60,004 nucleotides of DNA from an uncultured Kiritimatiellota bacterium (GCA_934621385.1 CAKTUI010000011.1:1-60004), one strand, 5' to 3'; positions 41,726 to 50,775 are shown, counted from the stretch's first letter. The notes: generated by a model from the letters alone, not told the origin. Numbers and translations are program-made.

Positions 41726-43192
41726 TCAGTGACACGGACAGGCATGGGGGCACGCGCCACAGCCGTGCGCACAGGAACCCGGCATCGAGATGTCCTCACC
41801 CGTCCAGCAGTACGTGCACACCTGGTCCTTCGGCAAGCCAATCGCCGCGATGAGGTCATCCACCGTCTGAAAGGCGAGCGTCGTCAGGTTCAGTTTCGTG
41901 CGGATGTAGTCCACCATACCCTTATAGGCCTCTCCATTCGGATCCACATACTTCGAGAGATCCGCCCCCTCGCCCTCATGCCCGCGAATGTAGCGGCGCG
42001 TAATGAGATCGTACTCACTCTTCGACCGGGAGAAATTGATGAATCGGCAAGGATAAAGAAGCGGCGGGCAGGCAATCCGAACATGGACCTCCTTGCACCC
42101 TTCCTTATAAAGTCGGTCCGCCTGCTTGCCCAACTGGGTGCCGCGCACAATCGAATCGTCGCAAAAGGCCAGACGACGATCCCGAATCAGGCCCGGAATG
42201 GGAATGAGCTTCATGGCCGCGACCTTCTCACGCTGCCGCTGATCGGACGGCATGAAACTGCGTGCCCACGTCGGCGTGTACTTGACAAACGGACGCGCAT
42301 ACTTGATGCCAGCCTCATGCGCATAACCAAGCGCGTGAGAAGTCCCCGAATCCGGGATTCCACAAGCCGCGTCGACATCAACCGGATAACGACGGGCCAA
42401 TGCACCGCCACAGCGATAACGCGCCATCTCGACATTCCGCCCCTCATAGCTGGATGCCGGGAAGCCGTAGTAGACCCAAAGGAACGAGCAAATGGCCATC
42501 TTCTTGCCCGGTTCAATGACCGTCGTCAGCCCATCGGCCGTCATCTCGACCATTTCGCCCGGACCAAGGTCGCGCACATACTCGTAACCGAGATTCGGGA
42601 GTGCGCAGCTCTCCATCAAGGCGATGTAGCCGCTGGCCTTGCGCCCGATGACAATCGGCGTACGCCCGTATCGGTCACGTGCGGCATAAAGGTGACCTTT
42701 CTCATCCACCACAAGAATCGAGCAACTGCCCTTGACGCGTTCCTGCACATAACGCACACCCTCGACAATCGAACTGCGCGTCGCCAAGAGCGCGGACACG
42801 ACCTCAGTCGGGCCAACCATACCGCTCGTCGTCGAGTACTGCAACTGGGACGCATAATCCCGGAAAAGCTCGTCCATCAGCTCTTTTATGTTTGAAATCA
42901 ATCCAACCGTCGCAATGGCGATCCGACCAAGACGCGAAGTCATTACCAGCGGCTGGGGATCCGTATCCGAAATGACACCAATGCCAACCTTACCGGAGAA
43001 GCGGCCGAAATCATTCTCAAACTTCGACCGAAACGGTGCATTCTGAATGTTGTGAATCGACCGCTGGAATCCCTGATCACCCAGTACCGCCAACCCACCC
43101 CGATGCGTACCGAGATGCGAATGATAGTCCGTACCAAAAAACAGATCGCCAATGCAATCATCCTTCGACACAACGCCGCAAAAACCGCCCAT
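41726..43192 (-). CDS. purF: Amidophosphoribosyltransferase-like protein with Cys/His-rich tail
   Basis: A 488-residue protein with a class II glutamine amidotransferase domain (starting MGGFCGVVSKDDC; YHSHLGTHRGGLAV) and a phosphoribosyltransferase domain with CDDSIVRGTQL. PurF makes phosphoribosylamine from PRPP and glutamine. Here the candidate nucleophile is Cys5, so the first four residues would have to be removed for a normal N-terminal Cys. The start resembles a paralogue common in Bacteroidota, which from memory has Phe at that place. After the usual CTYCW end the protein continues with SCAHGCGACPHACPCH, adding five Cys and three His. AAGGAGG precedes the ATG. It is either the purine enzyme or a derived paralogue. 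Confidence 0.8.
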   Translation of the reverse strand: MGGFCGVVSKDDCIGDLFFGTDYHSHLGTHRGGLAVLGDQGFQRSIHNIQNAPFRSKFENDFGRFSGKVGIGVISDTDPQPLVMTSRLGRIAIATVGLISNIKELMDELFRDYASQLQYSTTSGMVGPTEVVSALLATRSSIVEGVRYVQERVKGSCSILVVDEKGHLYAARDRYGRTPIVIGRKASGYIALMESCALPNLGYEYVRDLGPGEMVEMTADGLTTVIEPGKKMAICSFLWVYYGFPASSYEGRNVEMARYRCGGALARRYPVDVDAACGIPDSGTSHALGYAHEAGIKYARPFVKYTPTWARSFMPSDQRQREKVAAMKLIPIPGLIRDRRLAFCDDSIVRGTQLGKQADRLYKEGCKEVHVRIACPPLLYPCRFINFSRSKSEYDLITRRYIRGHEGEGADLSKYVDPNGEAYKGMVDYIRTKLNLTTLAFQTVDDLIAAIGLPKDQVCTYCWTGEDISMPGSCAHGCGACPHACPCH

Positions 43193-43217
43193 AAGACCTC
43201 CTTGTGAATGGGCGAAT

Positions 43218-43226
43218 ATTATACCA
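43218..43226 (-). promoter_or_regulatory. Extended -10 promoter element for the purF-like gene
   Basis: TGGTATAAT on the minus strand, 25 nt before the ATG at 43192. Repeat-like sequence begins directly upstream, as at the serA and thioredoxin-gene promoters. Confidence 0.7.
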
Positions 43227-43227
43227 T

Positions 43228-43339
43228 AAACCGCTTACCCGTGGGTTTGCGCGACGCGAGAGGAAGAACGAGACCGACAACAGGCGGCGCGGCACTTTGC
43301 AGTTGCCGCGCCCGCGCGCGCCATCGGAACGCCTGCACG
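43228..43339. repeat. Short mosaic repeat block, copy 3
   Basis: AAACCGCTTACCCGTGGGTT and the following CGACAACAGGCGGCGCGGCA through GGAACGCCTGCACGTCAGAA are diverged relatives of blocks in 25613-25870 and 56255-56580. It fills the gap between the second chromate-transporter half and the purF-like promoter. No gene seen. Confidence 0.5.
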
Positions 43340-43906
43340 TCAGAACGCGGCAAGAGCAAGGCCCGACAAACCACCCAACAGAAGCGACCAAAGGGGGGAG
43401 AACTTGCGCGTCACTGTCAGTACAAACGCAATTGCGGCCACAACCAGCGAAACTGCATGGAACGAACCCGACAGACATTCCCGCGAAAGGTCAAAGCCGG
43501 CCCATGTCACGAGCAGGGCGACAATCGGGCGAATAACCATGAAAACGCGCTTGATCCACACCTTTTCACGGTTCCGCTCAAACCACGCACCTCCAAAATA
43601 AACGCAGATGACACTGGGAGCCGTGACTGACAGTGTCGCAAGGAGTGCCCCCAGTAGCGAAATGCCGATTCCACCCCCCAGGGCCTCAATCACCCGGTAG
43701 CCGACAAATGTCGCCGTGTTGACGCCTATCGGACCCGGCGTAGACTGCGCAATACCGATGATGTCGAGGAACTGTTCCGTCGTCATCCAGCCCCGAACGG
43801 CCATTTCACGCTGAATAAGTGGAATAATGACAAGTCCACCGCCAATCGTCAGAAGGCCAATCTTGAAGAACGAGTAGGCAAGGACAAGAAAAGCCCGAAC
43901 AATCAT
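43340..43906 (-). CDS. Chromate transporter family protein, second half
   Basis: A 188-residue membrane protein with the ChrA half-repeat: FFKIGLLTIGGGLVIIPLIQ at the N-terminus, and GIAQSTPGPIGVNTATFVGY, which holds the conserved TPGPIxxNxATFVG signature. About five hydrophobic segments are seen. Short ChrA proteins occur as gene pairs whose products have opposite topologies and together act as one transporter. Its ATG overlaps the stop of the other half (43903-43906). Substrate is not certain; chromate efflux is known for the long form. It ends the hisI-oad-chr gene set. Confidence 0.88.
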   Translation of the reverse strand: MIVRAFLVLAYSFFKIGLLTIGGGLVIIPLIQREMAVRGWMTTEQFLDIIGIAQSTPGPIGVNTATFVGYRVIEALGGGIGISLLGALLATLSVTAPSVICVYFGGAWFERNREKVWIKRVFMVIRPIVALLVTWAGFDLSRECLSGSFHAVSLVVAAIAFVLTVTRKFSPLWSLLLGGLSGLALAAF

Positions 43907-44385
43907 TTCGACCTCCCGTCCTTTTTCCCATCCCGATGAATGAACCCACGAAACGCCTTGACGACCATGTTAATACCAAACCCAAGAATCATTCCAGCCA
44001 CTGCCGGTCGAACACCCTCAAGAAAATTCATCACCATCGGCCATCCGTTGACTTGCGAATAGGTCATGGCATAAGCGGCAATCAGGAAAAACGGAACGGT
44101 AACGAGACCAAGTGAAGAGACGAGATTCCCCGAAAATCCACGCAAGCGATTACCAACCAACATCGCGGCATTAATGGCTATCACACCCGGAAGAAGCTGG
44201 GCCAATGCATAGTAGTCGCCCATTTCACCTTCCTTCGCCCATCCGCGGCGCTTAACGACCTCATCCTCAAGAAGTGGAAGAAGCGCATAACCACCGCCTA
44301 TCAGGAGTGCCCCCATGCGGACAAATGAAACATAAATCTGCCAGAGGGTCGGCCGACTCGCACTCGCATCCGCCGTCTTTTCCAT
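43903..44385 (-). CDS. Chromate transporter family protein, first half
   Basis: A 160-residue membrane protein with the same half-repeat: IYVSFVRMGALLIGGGYALL and YALAQLLPGVIAINAAMLVG, the LPGVIAxNxA form of the ChrA signature. The start at 44385 (MEKTADAS) was chosen because AAAGGA lies upstream at good spacing; an ATG at 44400 has none. It overlaps the second half by 4 nt, so they are coupled and presumably form a heterodimer. It lies 81 nt downstream of oadB. Confidence 0.85.
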   Translation of the reverse strand: MEKTADASASRPTLWQIYVSFVRMGALLIGGGYALLPLLEDEVVKRRGWAKEGEMGDYYALAQLLPGVIAINAAMLVGNRLRGFSGNLVSSLGLVTVPFFLIAAYAMTYSQVNGWPMVMNFLEGVRPAVAGMILGFGINMVVKAFRGFIHRDGKKDGRSK

Positions 44386-44466
44386 TTCCGTCCTTTCCAT
44401 TCTAAATGCGAACGGCCTCCGCAGCCCTGAGAAGAACCGTGGAGACCGTTAGGCACCGCCCTTCAG

Positions 44467-45957
44467 TTAGCGGCAGAGCGTGTAGAGAACGCCCGCGACA
44501 ACGGCCGAGCCAATCACGCCGGAGACATTCGGCCCCATCGCCTGCATCAGGACGAAATTCGTCGGATCCTGAGAGAGCGAGACCTTGTTCGAGACACGCG
44601 CCGCCATCGGAACGGCCGAGACACCAGCCGAACCAATCAGCGGATTGACCTTCTCCTTCGAGAAGAGGTTCATCAGCTTCGCCATCAGGACACCCGCCGC
44701 CGTACCCACGCAGAAGGCCAAGAGACCCAGCGCAAGAATCGCAAGCGTCGTACCCGAGAGGAACTTCTCGCAGGCGAGCTTCGAACCAACCGAAAGTCCC
44801 AGCATAATCGTCACGATGTTGCACAGTGCATTCGACATCGTGTCTGCGATACGTGCCACGGACGGACCGATTTCCTTCGCCAAGTTACCGAGCATCAACG
44901 CACCAATCAGCGGCACGGCGGACGGCAGGAGCAATGCGCAAAGGAGAAGCACGATTAGCGGGAAGCAGATCTTCTCAATCTTCTTTACCGGACGAAGCTG
45001 GGGCATCTTGATGAGACGCTCTTCTTTCGTCGTCAGGGCCTTCATAATCGGCGGCTGAATAATCGGGACAAGCGCCATATAGGAGTAGGCCGCAACCGCA
45101 ATCGCACCGAGCAAATCGGGAGCCAACCGCGACGTCAACCAAATGGCCGTCGGGCCATCCGCACCACCGATAATGCCGATGGAGGCCGCCGCCTTCAGCG
45201 CGTCACAGCCGAAGAAACCTTCGCCGAAAACCGCCGCGAGACCAAGTGCGCCAAAGAGCGCAAAGAAGATGCCGAACTGCGCCGCACCACCAAGCAGGGC
45301 TGCCTTCGGGTTCGCAATCAGCGGACCGAAGTCCGTCATCGCACCGACACCCATGAAAATCATGATGGGGAACACGCCCGTGTCAATGCCGAACTTGAAG
45401 AAGTAGTGCAAGAACCCACCAGGCTCAACCACACCACCGCTCATCACGGGGATTCCGCTCTGCAAGAACGAAATGACGCCATCGTGCATCATCGCCGGGG
45501 CCGTAATGCCCGTCAGCGGGCAGTTCGCCAGAAGTCCGCCAAAACCAATCGGCAGAAGCAACAGCGGCTCAAACCCCTTGACGATCGCGAGATAGAGGAG
45601 AATCAGGCAGACGGGAATCATAATCAACTGGCCGACACCATACGGAAGTCCGCCGAGGACTTTCACCTCATGACCCGCTACGAAAGTACCAACTTCATCG
45701 AAGTAGCCGCCATGCCAGTTGAGATCCTTATCCCAATAACCATTCCGATTCGCGCTCAGGGGAGCCTTCGCCGGACGGTCGGCTTCAGCGAAGTCGCCCG
45801 TAATGTAGGCTGGAGCCGTCTTGCGCGCAAACCCGGCGATGCCAGTGTCGCCCGAAAGGTCCTTGACCTTCCCGAGCGTAGCCTTCCAGTCCCCATCGGC
45901 GTGTGCCGCAAAGCAGCACCCCGCCGCCAAGACCAGAGCCATCAGAATCTTCTTCAT
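44467..45957 (-). CDS. oadB: Sodium-pumping oxaloacetate decarboxylase, beta subunit, with N-terminal extension
   Basis: A 496-residue membrane subunit that couples carboxybiotin decarboxylation to Na+ export. The core from about residue 105 shows LPYGVGQLIMIPVCLILLYLAI, GFEPLLLLPIGFGGLLAN, FFKFGIDTGVFPIMIFMGVG with the key Asp, and IIGGADGPTAIWLTSRLAPD. Before it stands an additional stretch of about 100 residues: a signal peptide (MKKILMALVLAAGCCFAAHA) and a polar domain with NGYWDKDLNWHGGYFDEVGT. Typical OadB proteins start directly at the first membrane helix. AAGGAA lies 10 nt before the ATG at 45957; a GTG at 45966 is less likely. It follows oadA by 33 nt. Confidence 0.92.
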   Translation of the reverse strand: MKKILMALVLAAGCCFAAHADGDWKATLGKVKDLSGDTGIAGFARKTAPAYITGDFAEADRPAKAPLSANRNGYWDKDLNWHGGYFDEVGTFVAGHEVKVLGGLPYGVGQLIMIPVCLILLYLAIVKGFEPLLLLPIGFGGLLANCPLTGITAPAMMHDGVISFLQSGIPVMSGGVVEPGGFLHYFFKFGIDTGVFPIMIFMGVGAMTDFGPLIANPKAALLGGAAQFGIFFALFGALGLAAVFGEGFFGCDALKAAASIGIIGGADGPTAIWLTSRLAPDLLGAIAVAAYSYMALVPIIQPPIMKALTTKEERLIKMPQLRPVKKIEKICFPLIVLLLCALLLPSAVPLIGALMLGNLAKEIGPSVARIADTMSNALCNIVTIMLGLSVGSKLACEKFLSGTTLAILALGLLAFCVGTAAGVLMAKLMNLFSKEKVNPLIGSAGVSAVPMAARVSNKVSLSQDPTNFVLMQAMGPNVSGVIGSAVVAGVLYTLCR

Positions 45958-45990
45958 CGTTCTCACTTTCCTTAGTCTGGGACTTGAATG

Positions 45991-47784
45991 TTAGCCAATG
46001 ACCGCAAGGACATCACCCGTCGCAACCTTATCCGTTGCCGCGACAGTCACAGTCACGGTGCCATCGCACGGTGCCGTCACAGGCGTCTCCATCTTCATGA
46101 CGTCCATCACGAGGATTTCATCACCCTTGGCAACCTTCTGGCCATTCGTCGCGCTCACACGAAGAACCGTACCCGGGACAGGAGCCTTGACCTCCTGCCC
46201 ACCAGCCGGGGCCGTTGCGGCAGCCGGAGCGGCCTTGATGCCCGACTCCGCCTTAAACGCGACTTCCTTGCCATTCACAATTGCCTTGCCGTCGCCGGTA
46301 ATCTTGACACCATAGGCCTTGCCGCCGATGGTCACCGTCACGCCGTCCTTGTTCGCACCGGCCTTCGGTGCATCCTCCGCAAAGCGGCAGCCCATCGGAC
46401 CCTTGCCCTGGAGGAAGAGGATGCCCTTCTCCTTGCAGGAGGCACTAATGAAGACATTTTCGTCCGTCACGGGCAAGCCTGCGTCACGCAGACGCTTCTC
46501 GGCAGGTGCACGGCCCTTCGTCGGATCTGCATCATTGAGTTCGAGAACCGTCTTCGTGGTCGGCTCCATCTTCATGAACTCAGCAGCCTTCTTCACGATT
46601 TCGGGATCAGGCGCAACCGGAGTCTTGCCGAAGTAGCCAAGGACCATCTTCGCATAACCCGGCGCGAACTTCTTGAACTTGCCGAACATGACGTTCTGAA
46701 TCGCCTGCTGGGCGTAGAACTGGGAGACGGGCGTGACGGACGTACCAAAACCGCCCAGACGCACGCAATCGTACATCTCGGCAATCATGTCGTCGTACTT
46801 GTCCATCATGTTATTGTCACGCAACATCTGCGTATTCGCCGTCAGTGCGCCGCCCGGCATCGGGCTCCACACGATCTGCGGATTCACATTCATCGCTTCC
46901 GGCGGGAGGAAGTATTTCTTCATCGCCGCCTTGAATGCATCCTCAGCCTTCTTGATCTTGTTGATGTCGAAGTCGAACTGGAAGTCGGGATCACCATCAA
47001 GGCAGTGCCACATCGTGATGATGTCAGGCTGGCACGTACCGCCGCTCATCGGGGCCATCGAAAGATCGAGGCCGTCGGCACCACCCTTGAGGGCCGCCAA
47101 ATAGCACGCAACGCCGTTGCCCGCCGTCTCGTGGCTGTGGAACTGGATGTGCACCTTGTCGCCAAGGAGCTTGCGAGCCAACTTCATCGTATTGTAGACG
47201 GTCGCCGGGGTCGACGTACCCGAGGCATCCTTGAACGCCACGCGGTCAAAAGGAATGCCCGCATCAAGAATCTTTTTCAGGCGATCGCGGTAAAACTCCG
47301 GCGTGTGAGTTCCCTGATTGTCAATGCCGGGCGGGAGTCCCATCATCGTCACGACGACCTCGTGCTTCAGCCCCGCATCATGAATGCACTGACCCGACCA
47401 CTTGAGGTTGTTCACATCGTTGAGCGCGTCGAAGTTCCGAATCGAGGTCATGCCATGCTTCTTGAACATCTCGGCATGAAGCTTAATCATGTCGGACGAC
47501 TGCGACTCAAGACCGACCACGTTGACACCACGCGAAAGCGTCTGGAGATCCGCCTCAGGTGCCGCCTTGCGGAAGGCATCCATCACATCAAACGCATCCT
47601 CCTGGCAGTAGAAGTAGCAGCTCTGGAAACGAGCACCGCCACCCGCCTCAAACCAGCGAACGCCCGCATCGTAGGCCTCCGCGACACAGGGGAGGAAATC
47701 CTTGGAGAGAACGCGCGCACCGACAACACTCTGGAAGCCGTCGCGAAACGCCGTGAGCATGTACTTAACCGTCTTCTTGGACAT
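45991..47784 (-). CDS. oadA: Oxaloacetate decarboxylase alpha subunit (carboxyltransferase plus biotin carrier)
   Basis: A 597-residue cytoplasmic subunit. The N-terminal carboxyltransferase TIM barrel (about 1-300) includes TAFRDGFQS, FEAGGGARFQSCYFYCQED, AFKDASG and the metal-binding HIQFHSHETAGNG. A linker domain follows with WSPMPGGALTANTQ. The C-terminal biotinyl domain starts near PAGGQEVKAPVPGTVLRV, with biotinylated Lys at 564 in VMDVMKMETP. It transfers CO2 from oxaloacetate to biotin, and the beta subunit releases it with Na+ pumping. Related alpha subunits act on other 2-oxo acids, so the substrate is inferred. Strong A/G-rich RBS; oadG lies 43 nt upstream. Confidence 0.92.
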   Translation of the reverse strand: MSKKTVKYMLTAFRDGFQSVVGARVLSKDFLPCVAEAYDAGVRWFEAGGGARFQSCYFYCQEDAFDVMDAFRKAAPEADLQTLSRGVNVVGLESQSSDMIKLHAEMFKKHGMTSIRNFDALNDVNNLKWSGQCIHDAGLKHEVVVTMMGLPPGIDNQGTHTPEFYRDRLKKILDAGIPFDRVAFKDASGTSTPATVYNTMKLARKLLGDKVHIQFHSHETAGNGVACYLAALKGGADGLDLSMAPMSGGTCQPDIITMWHCLDGDPDFQFDFDINKIKKAEDAFKAAMKKYFLPPEAMNVNPQIVWSPMPGGALTANTQMLRDNNMMDKYDDMIAEMYDCVRLGGFGTSVTPVSQFYAQQAIQNVMFGKFKKFAPGYAKMVLGYFGKTPVAPDPEIVKKAAEFMKMEPTTKTVLELNDADPTKGRAPAEKRLRDAGLPVTDENVFISASCKEKGILFLQGKGPMGCRFAEDAPKAGANKDGVTVTIGGKAYGVKITGDGKAIVNGKEVAFKAESGIKAAPAAATAPAGGQEVKAPVPGTVLRVSATNGQKVAKGDEILVMDVMKMETPVTAPCDGTVTVTVAATDKVATGDVLAVIG

Positions 47785-47827
47785 TTTGTCTTTTCCTTTT
47801 CTTTAAATCTTAAGCCGTAAAATAACC

Positions 47828-48049
47828 TTATCCGCGGGCGATGGCAATCGCCAGCGCGATATTTGCATCGTCATCCGAGGCCACGACCTTCGCAGGCGAC
47901 TTCTTCGGCGCATCCTGGGGAAGAATTGAATCGAACTTACCAATCCCCTTCATCGACACCTTCGTCACCGCGATGAGAATCGTGAGGAAGAAGTAAACGA
48001 TGCCCATTCCTGCGAGCATCAGCACCAAGCCCTGTCCGAGCACTGCCAT
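47828..48049 (-). CDS. oadG: Oxaloacetate decarboxylase gamma subunit
   Basis: A 73-residue protein with one membrane helix (about 7-28; GLVLMLAGMGIVYFFLTILI, with the GMGIVFxFL-like pattern of OadG). A polar tail ends NIALAIAIARG, close to the AIAAAI-type end of the family. It assembles the alpha and beta subunits and may bind zinc, though the His-rich end found in some homologues is absent. Its position directly before oadA supports the call. Confidence 0.88.
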   Translation of the reverse strand: MAVLGQGLVLMLAGMGIVYFFLTILIAVTKVSMKGIGKFDSILPQDAPKKSPAKVVASDDDANIALAIAIARG

Positions 48050-48097
48050 AATCTTTCAGACCTTTCTTTTTACCTAAATTCCACGTTCCAAAACGCC

Positions 48098-48544
48098 TCA
48101 GGGGTCGACAAACGTCAGTTTCAGCGTGTCGAAGTCAATCTTCCTGTAATAGCAATTGCGCGGCTTGCCGGCCTTGTTCTTCGTGTGGCAGATGCCACCG
48201 CGGCATGGACGCACAATGTAGAGGAGTGAATTCTGCTCGCAGTTGACGTAGGCCTCAAGCAGGTCGAAGGTCTCACCGCTCGTCTCACCCTTGAACCACA
48301 ACTTATTCCGGCTCGTCGACCAAAGAATGAGTTTTCTCTTCGCAAACGACTCCTTCATCGCATACTCATTCGTATAGGCGACAAGGATGACTTCTTTCGT
48401 ATCGGCATTTTGAACAGCCACGGGAATCACGCCCGGATCGCACGCGGCAGTCCCCAAAGTACGCGTTTCCGCGACCTGCTTCCCGACTTTCTCTAGTTTC
48501 GTAAAATCAAGTGTTAGTTCCGCCGATTCTTCAAGTTGGCCCAT
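48098..48544 (-). CDS. hisI: Phosphoribosyl-AMP cyclohydrolase-like protein
   Basis: A 148-residue protein of the HisI family (opening of the adenine ring in histidine synthesis). LVAYTNEYAMKESFAKRKLILWSTSRNKLWFKGETSG matches the family closely. The zinc Cys residues appear as C114/C119-H120 and C131 (RPCRGGICHTKNKAG, PRNCYY). The Mg2+-binding segment, normally DCDxD, is here N101-C-E-Q-N105, so its acidic residues are largely replaced. This may be a lineage variant with altered metal use, or a changed function. No other his gene is near. It leads the group with the oad genes, 48 nt before oadG. Confidence 0.82.
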   Translation of the reverse strand: MGQLEESAELTLDFTKLEKVGKQVAETRTLGTAACDPGVIPVAVQNADTKEVILVAYTNEYAMKESFAKRKLILWSTSRNKLWFKGETSGETFDLLEAYVNCEQNSLLYIVRPCRGGICHTKNKAGKPRNCYYRKIDFDTLKLTFVDP

Positions 48545-48575
48545 TTTCGTCTCTTTCGTTTAGAAGTTGGCACAT

Positions 48576-48584
48576 ATTGTACCA
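48576..48584 (-). promoter_or_regulatory. Extended -10 promoter element for hisI-oad
   Basis: TGGTACAAT on the minus strand, preceded by a run of T, ending 31 nt before the hisI ATG. CTGACA lies 19 nt upstream of the hexamer as a possible -35. Confidence 0.55.
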
Positions 48585-48685
48585 AAAAAATGCGCCGCCG
48601 TGTCAGAAGATTTCATGCGCCGGATTTCGGCCAAGACTCCGCAGCCCTTCCCCTCATGGAGAGCACTCAGCCACGGAGGCCCTTT

Positions 48686-50758
48686 TCAGAATTCAGCGCG
48701 AACGCATGTTCCCGCCTCAACTGTCAGTCGACGACCGTCCGGCAGGACGAGCGTGCCGCGCCCACCATCGGACTGGACCTCAACACGCTTCTTATCCGCT
48801 TTGACGCGAATCTCGCCAAATGGTGCGGGGACCCGCCCTTCCATCCACTCTAATCCACCAAGATTCGGGCAAACCTCGTATGTCGCAAAACCCGGTGCCG
48901 TCGGCTTCACACCGAGATAGTAGCGTCCAAGCAGATAGACTGGACTCGCCCCCCAGGCATGGCAAAGGGACTTTCCAAACGGCCGCCCGTACATCGCATA
49001 GTGTTCAGCCCCCTTCTTCGCTGGGTCGTACTCCTCCCAGAAACTCGTCGCACCAAGCTTCAGCATTCCACCCCAGTAGTCCTTCATCATCTGCGTCACA
49101 TCCTTCTGGCGACCAAGAAAGCACAGGCTCTCCAATTCATAGTAGCGCATGTAAGGCGTGACAATCTTCATCACCGAATCATTCTCAAGCACATTCTTGA
49201 CAACACTCGCCCGCTGCTCGTGTGTAAAATAGCCGCAGAACAGACCGAAAATGTTCGGATAACGCGTCAATTCGCTCACGCGGCCTTCCCGGTCGCGGAA
49301 ACTCAACAACCCCTGCCTTTCCTCGCTCCAGTAGGTCGGCATGATTTTCCCGCGAAGATCGGCGGCTCGCCGCGCATATTCCACCGCCTTTACCGAATCG
49401 CCGGCAAGTTCCGCCGTGCGGGCTGCGGACGACAGGGCCTCAACGAAGAGAATCTGCTCAAACGCCAAAGCCCCACCGTTACGCGTCATCGGACCCGGTG
49501 CCCAATCAACAAAGACCCAATCCCCCGGCTTGTCCACGAGAAAGCCCTCTTCGTTCGTCTGGGCAAGGCAGTACTCCGTTTGGGCTTTCACACGCGGCCA
49601 GATTTCCCTGAGATAGTCGGCATCGCCCGAGTAAAGGTAGTATTCACCCACGCTCATAATCCAAAAGAGCGTATAGTCCAAGATTGTGTTGATATGCGCC
49701 CCAATCGGGTCCTTGCCGCCGAGAAGCGACAGCGTCCGCCGCGTCACCGCCGAATCGGCGAAAAGGTAGGCCGCCATATTCACGCTCTGCCGCGTGTCAC
49801 CGCTCCACACCCATCGGTCGCGCTTGATGCCATCCAAGTAGAACTCTCGCGTCGTCAAGTGCAGCGTGTAGGCCGCGACATCCCAAATGCGGTTGATTTC
49901 CTCGTCATTGCACCGGAAGGACCCCTTGTAAGCAAGCGGAAGGTACTCATACTCCATCGAAAGGGATCCCACCCGAACGTCACCCGAAAGCGGCGTGACG
50001 CGAATGTACCTGAACGCCCGAGAAACGGGCATCCGCAGGCTCGTCCCCTTCGCCACATCAAGCGCAACATTCTCCCACACGTCAACATCCAGCCCGCCAT
50101 TCGCCTCCTCGGGCGACTCGGCATAGACAATGCGGACCGTTCCTCGTCCCTCAATACCCTTCAGAATGGGGAAGCCGAATGTCTCCCGACCGAAATCCGC
50201 AACAAGCCCCTGACTATCCCGCGTCTGCGAAACTGGCTCCTTCGACTCAAGTGCCATTCGAAAGACCGACGGGCGTTCCTCGGGCTTCACGCAGTCATCC
50301 GCCGTTGCAACAGGAACCGAACCGCAAGTATTCCAACGCACGGACCAGTTTTTACCCGACTTCACATGCTCTCCCTCAAAGCGGATGGCGGGCGGATGCG
50401 CCGCGTTGTAGACACGGGCCTCAAGGCTGTAGTCACCCGGACCAAGCGTGATAAACCCATTCTCGACAGGAATCTTCTGCCCACTCCACGACGTGTAGAT
50501 GTACGCATCACCCTCAACATCGACGCGGACGCGTTCGGTCTTCTTGAGCGAGACGGGGCCCGAGAACGTCACCTGCTTCCAATGCGAATACTCGGGCCAA
50601 ATAACACAATCCGGCTCGCCCTTCTCAATGCGGCGCATCTGCACCTCGCCGCCAAGGGCTATCTCCCGGTCACCCGGATACCACACCCACCGTGCACGCT
50701 CGCCTGCCAGCGTCGGCAGAAGAAGCGAACAAAAACCAATCAGCAAACTTGTCCTCAT
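48686..50758 (-). CDS. Secreted GH78-like alpha-L-rhamnosidase family protein
   Basis: A 690-residue exported glycosidase (signal MRTSLLIGFCSLLLPTLAG). Beta-sandwich domains occupy about residues 20-270 (VSLKKTERVRVDVEGDAYIY; GLVADFGRETFGFPILKG, the FGRExxG-like element of this family). An alpha/alpha-barrel follows from about 275 (CNDEEINRIWDVAAYTLHLT), with YLDGIKRDRWVWSGDTRQSV, where acidic residues correspond to the GH78 catalytic region. LGATSFWEEYDP and a terminal beta domain complete the pattern. GH78 enzymes release L-rhamnose from plant or bacterial glycans. It lies 17 nt after the small secreted protein gene and probably shares its promoter. Substrate specificity is not determinable. 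Confidence 0.8.
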   Translation of the reverse strand: MRTSLLIGFCSLLLPTLAGERARWVWYPGDREIALGGEVQMRRIEKGEPDCVIWPEYSHWKQVTFSGPVSLKKTERVRVDVEGDAYIYTSWSGQKIPVENGFITLGPGDYSLEARVYNAAHPPAIRFEGEHVKSGKNWSVRWNTCGSVPVATADDCVKPEERPSVFRMALESKEPVSQTRDSQGLVADFGRETFGFPILKGIEGRGTVRIVYAESPEEANGGLDVDVWENVALDVAKGTSLRMPVSRAFRYIRVTPLSGDVRVGSLSMEYEYLPLAYKGSFRCNDEEINRIWDVAAYTLHLTTREFYLDGIKRDRWVWSGDTRQSVNMAAYLFADSAVTRRTLSLLGGKDPIGAHINTILDYTLFWIMSVGEYYLYSGDADYLREIWPRVKAQTEYCLAQTNEEGFLVDKPGDWVFVDWAPGPMTRNGGALAFEQILFVEALSSAARTAELAGDSVKAVEYARRAADLRGKIMPTYWSEERQGLLSFRDREGRVSELTRYPNIFGLFCGYFTHEQRASVVKNVLENDSVMKIVTPYMRYYELESLCFLGRQKDVTQMMKDYWGGMLKLGATSFWEEYDPAKKGAEHYAMYGRPFGKSLCHAWGASPVYLLGRYYLGVKPTAPGFATYEVCPNLGGLEWMEGRVPAPFGEIRVKADKKRVEVQSDGGRGTLVLPDGRRLTVEAGTCVRAEF

Positions 50759-50775
50759 TTGTTTCCCCTCTTTGT

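Noticed and set aside
44402..44824. A 140-codon minus-strand frame after oadB
   Set aside because: It overlaps the oadB 3' end in another frame and shows composition typical of a frame shadow.
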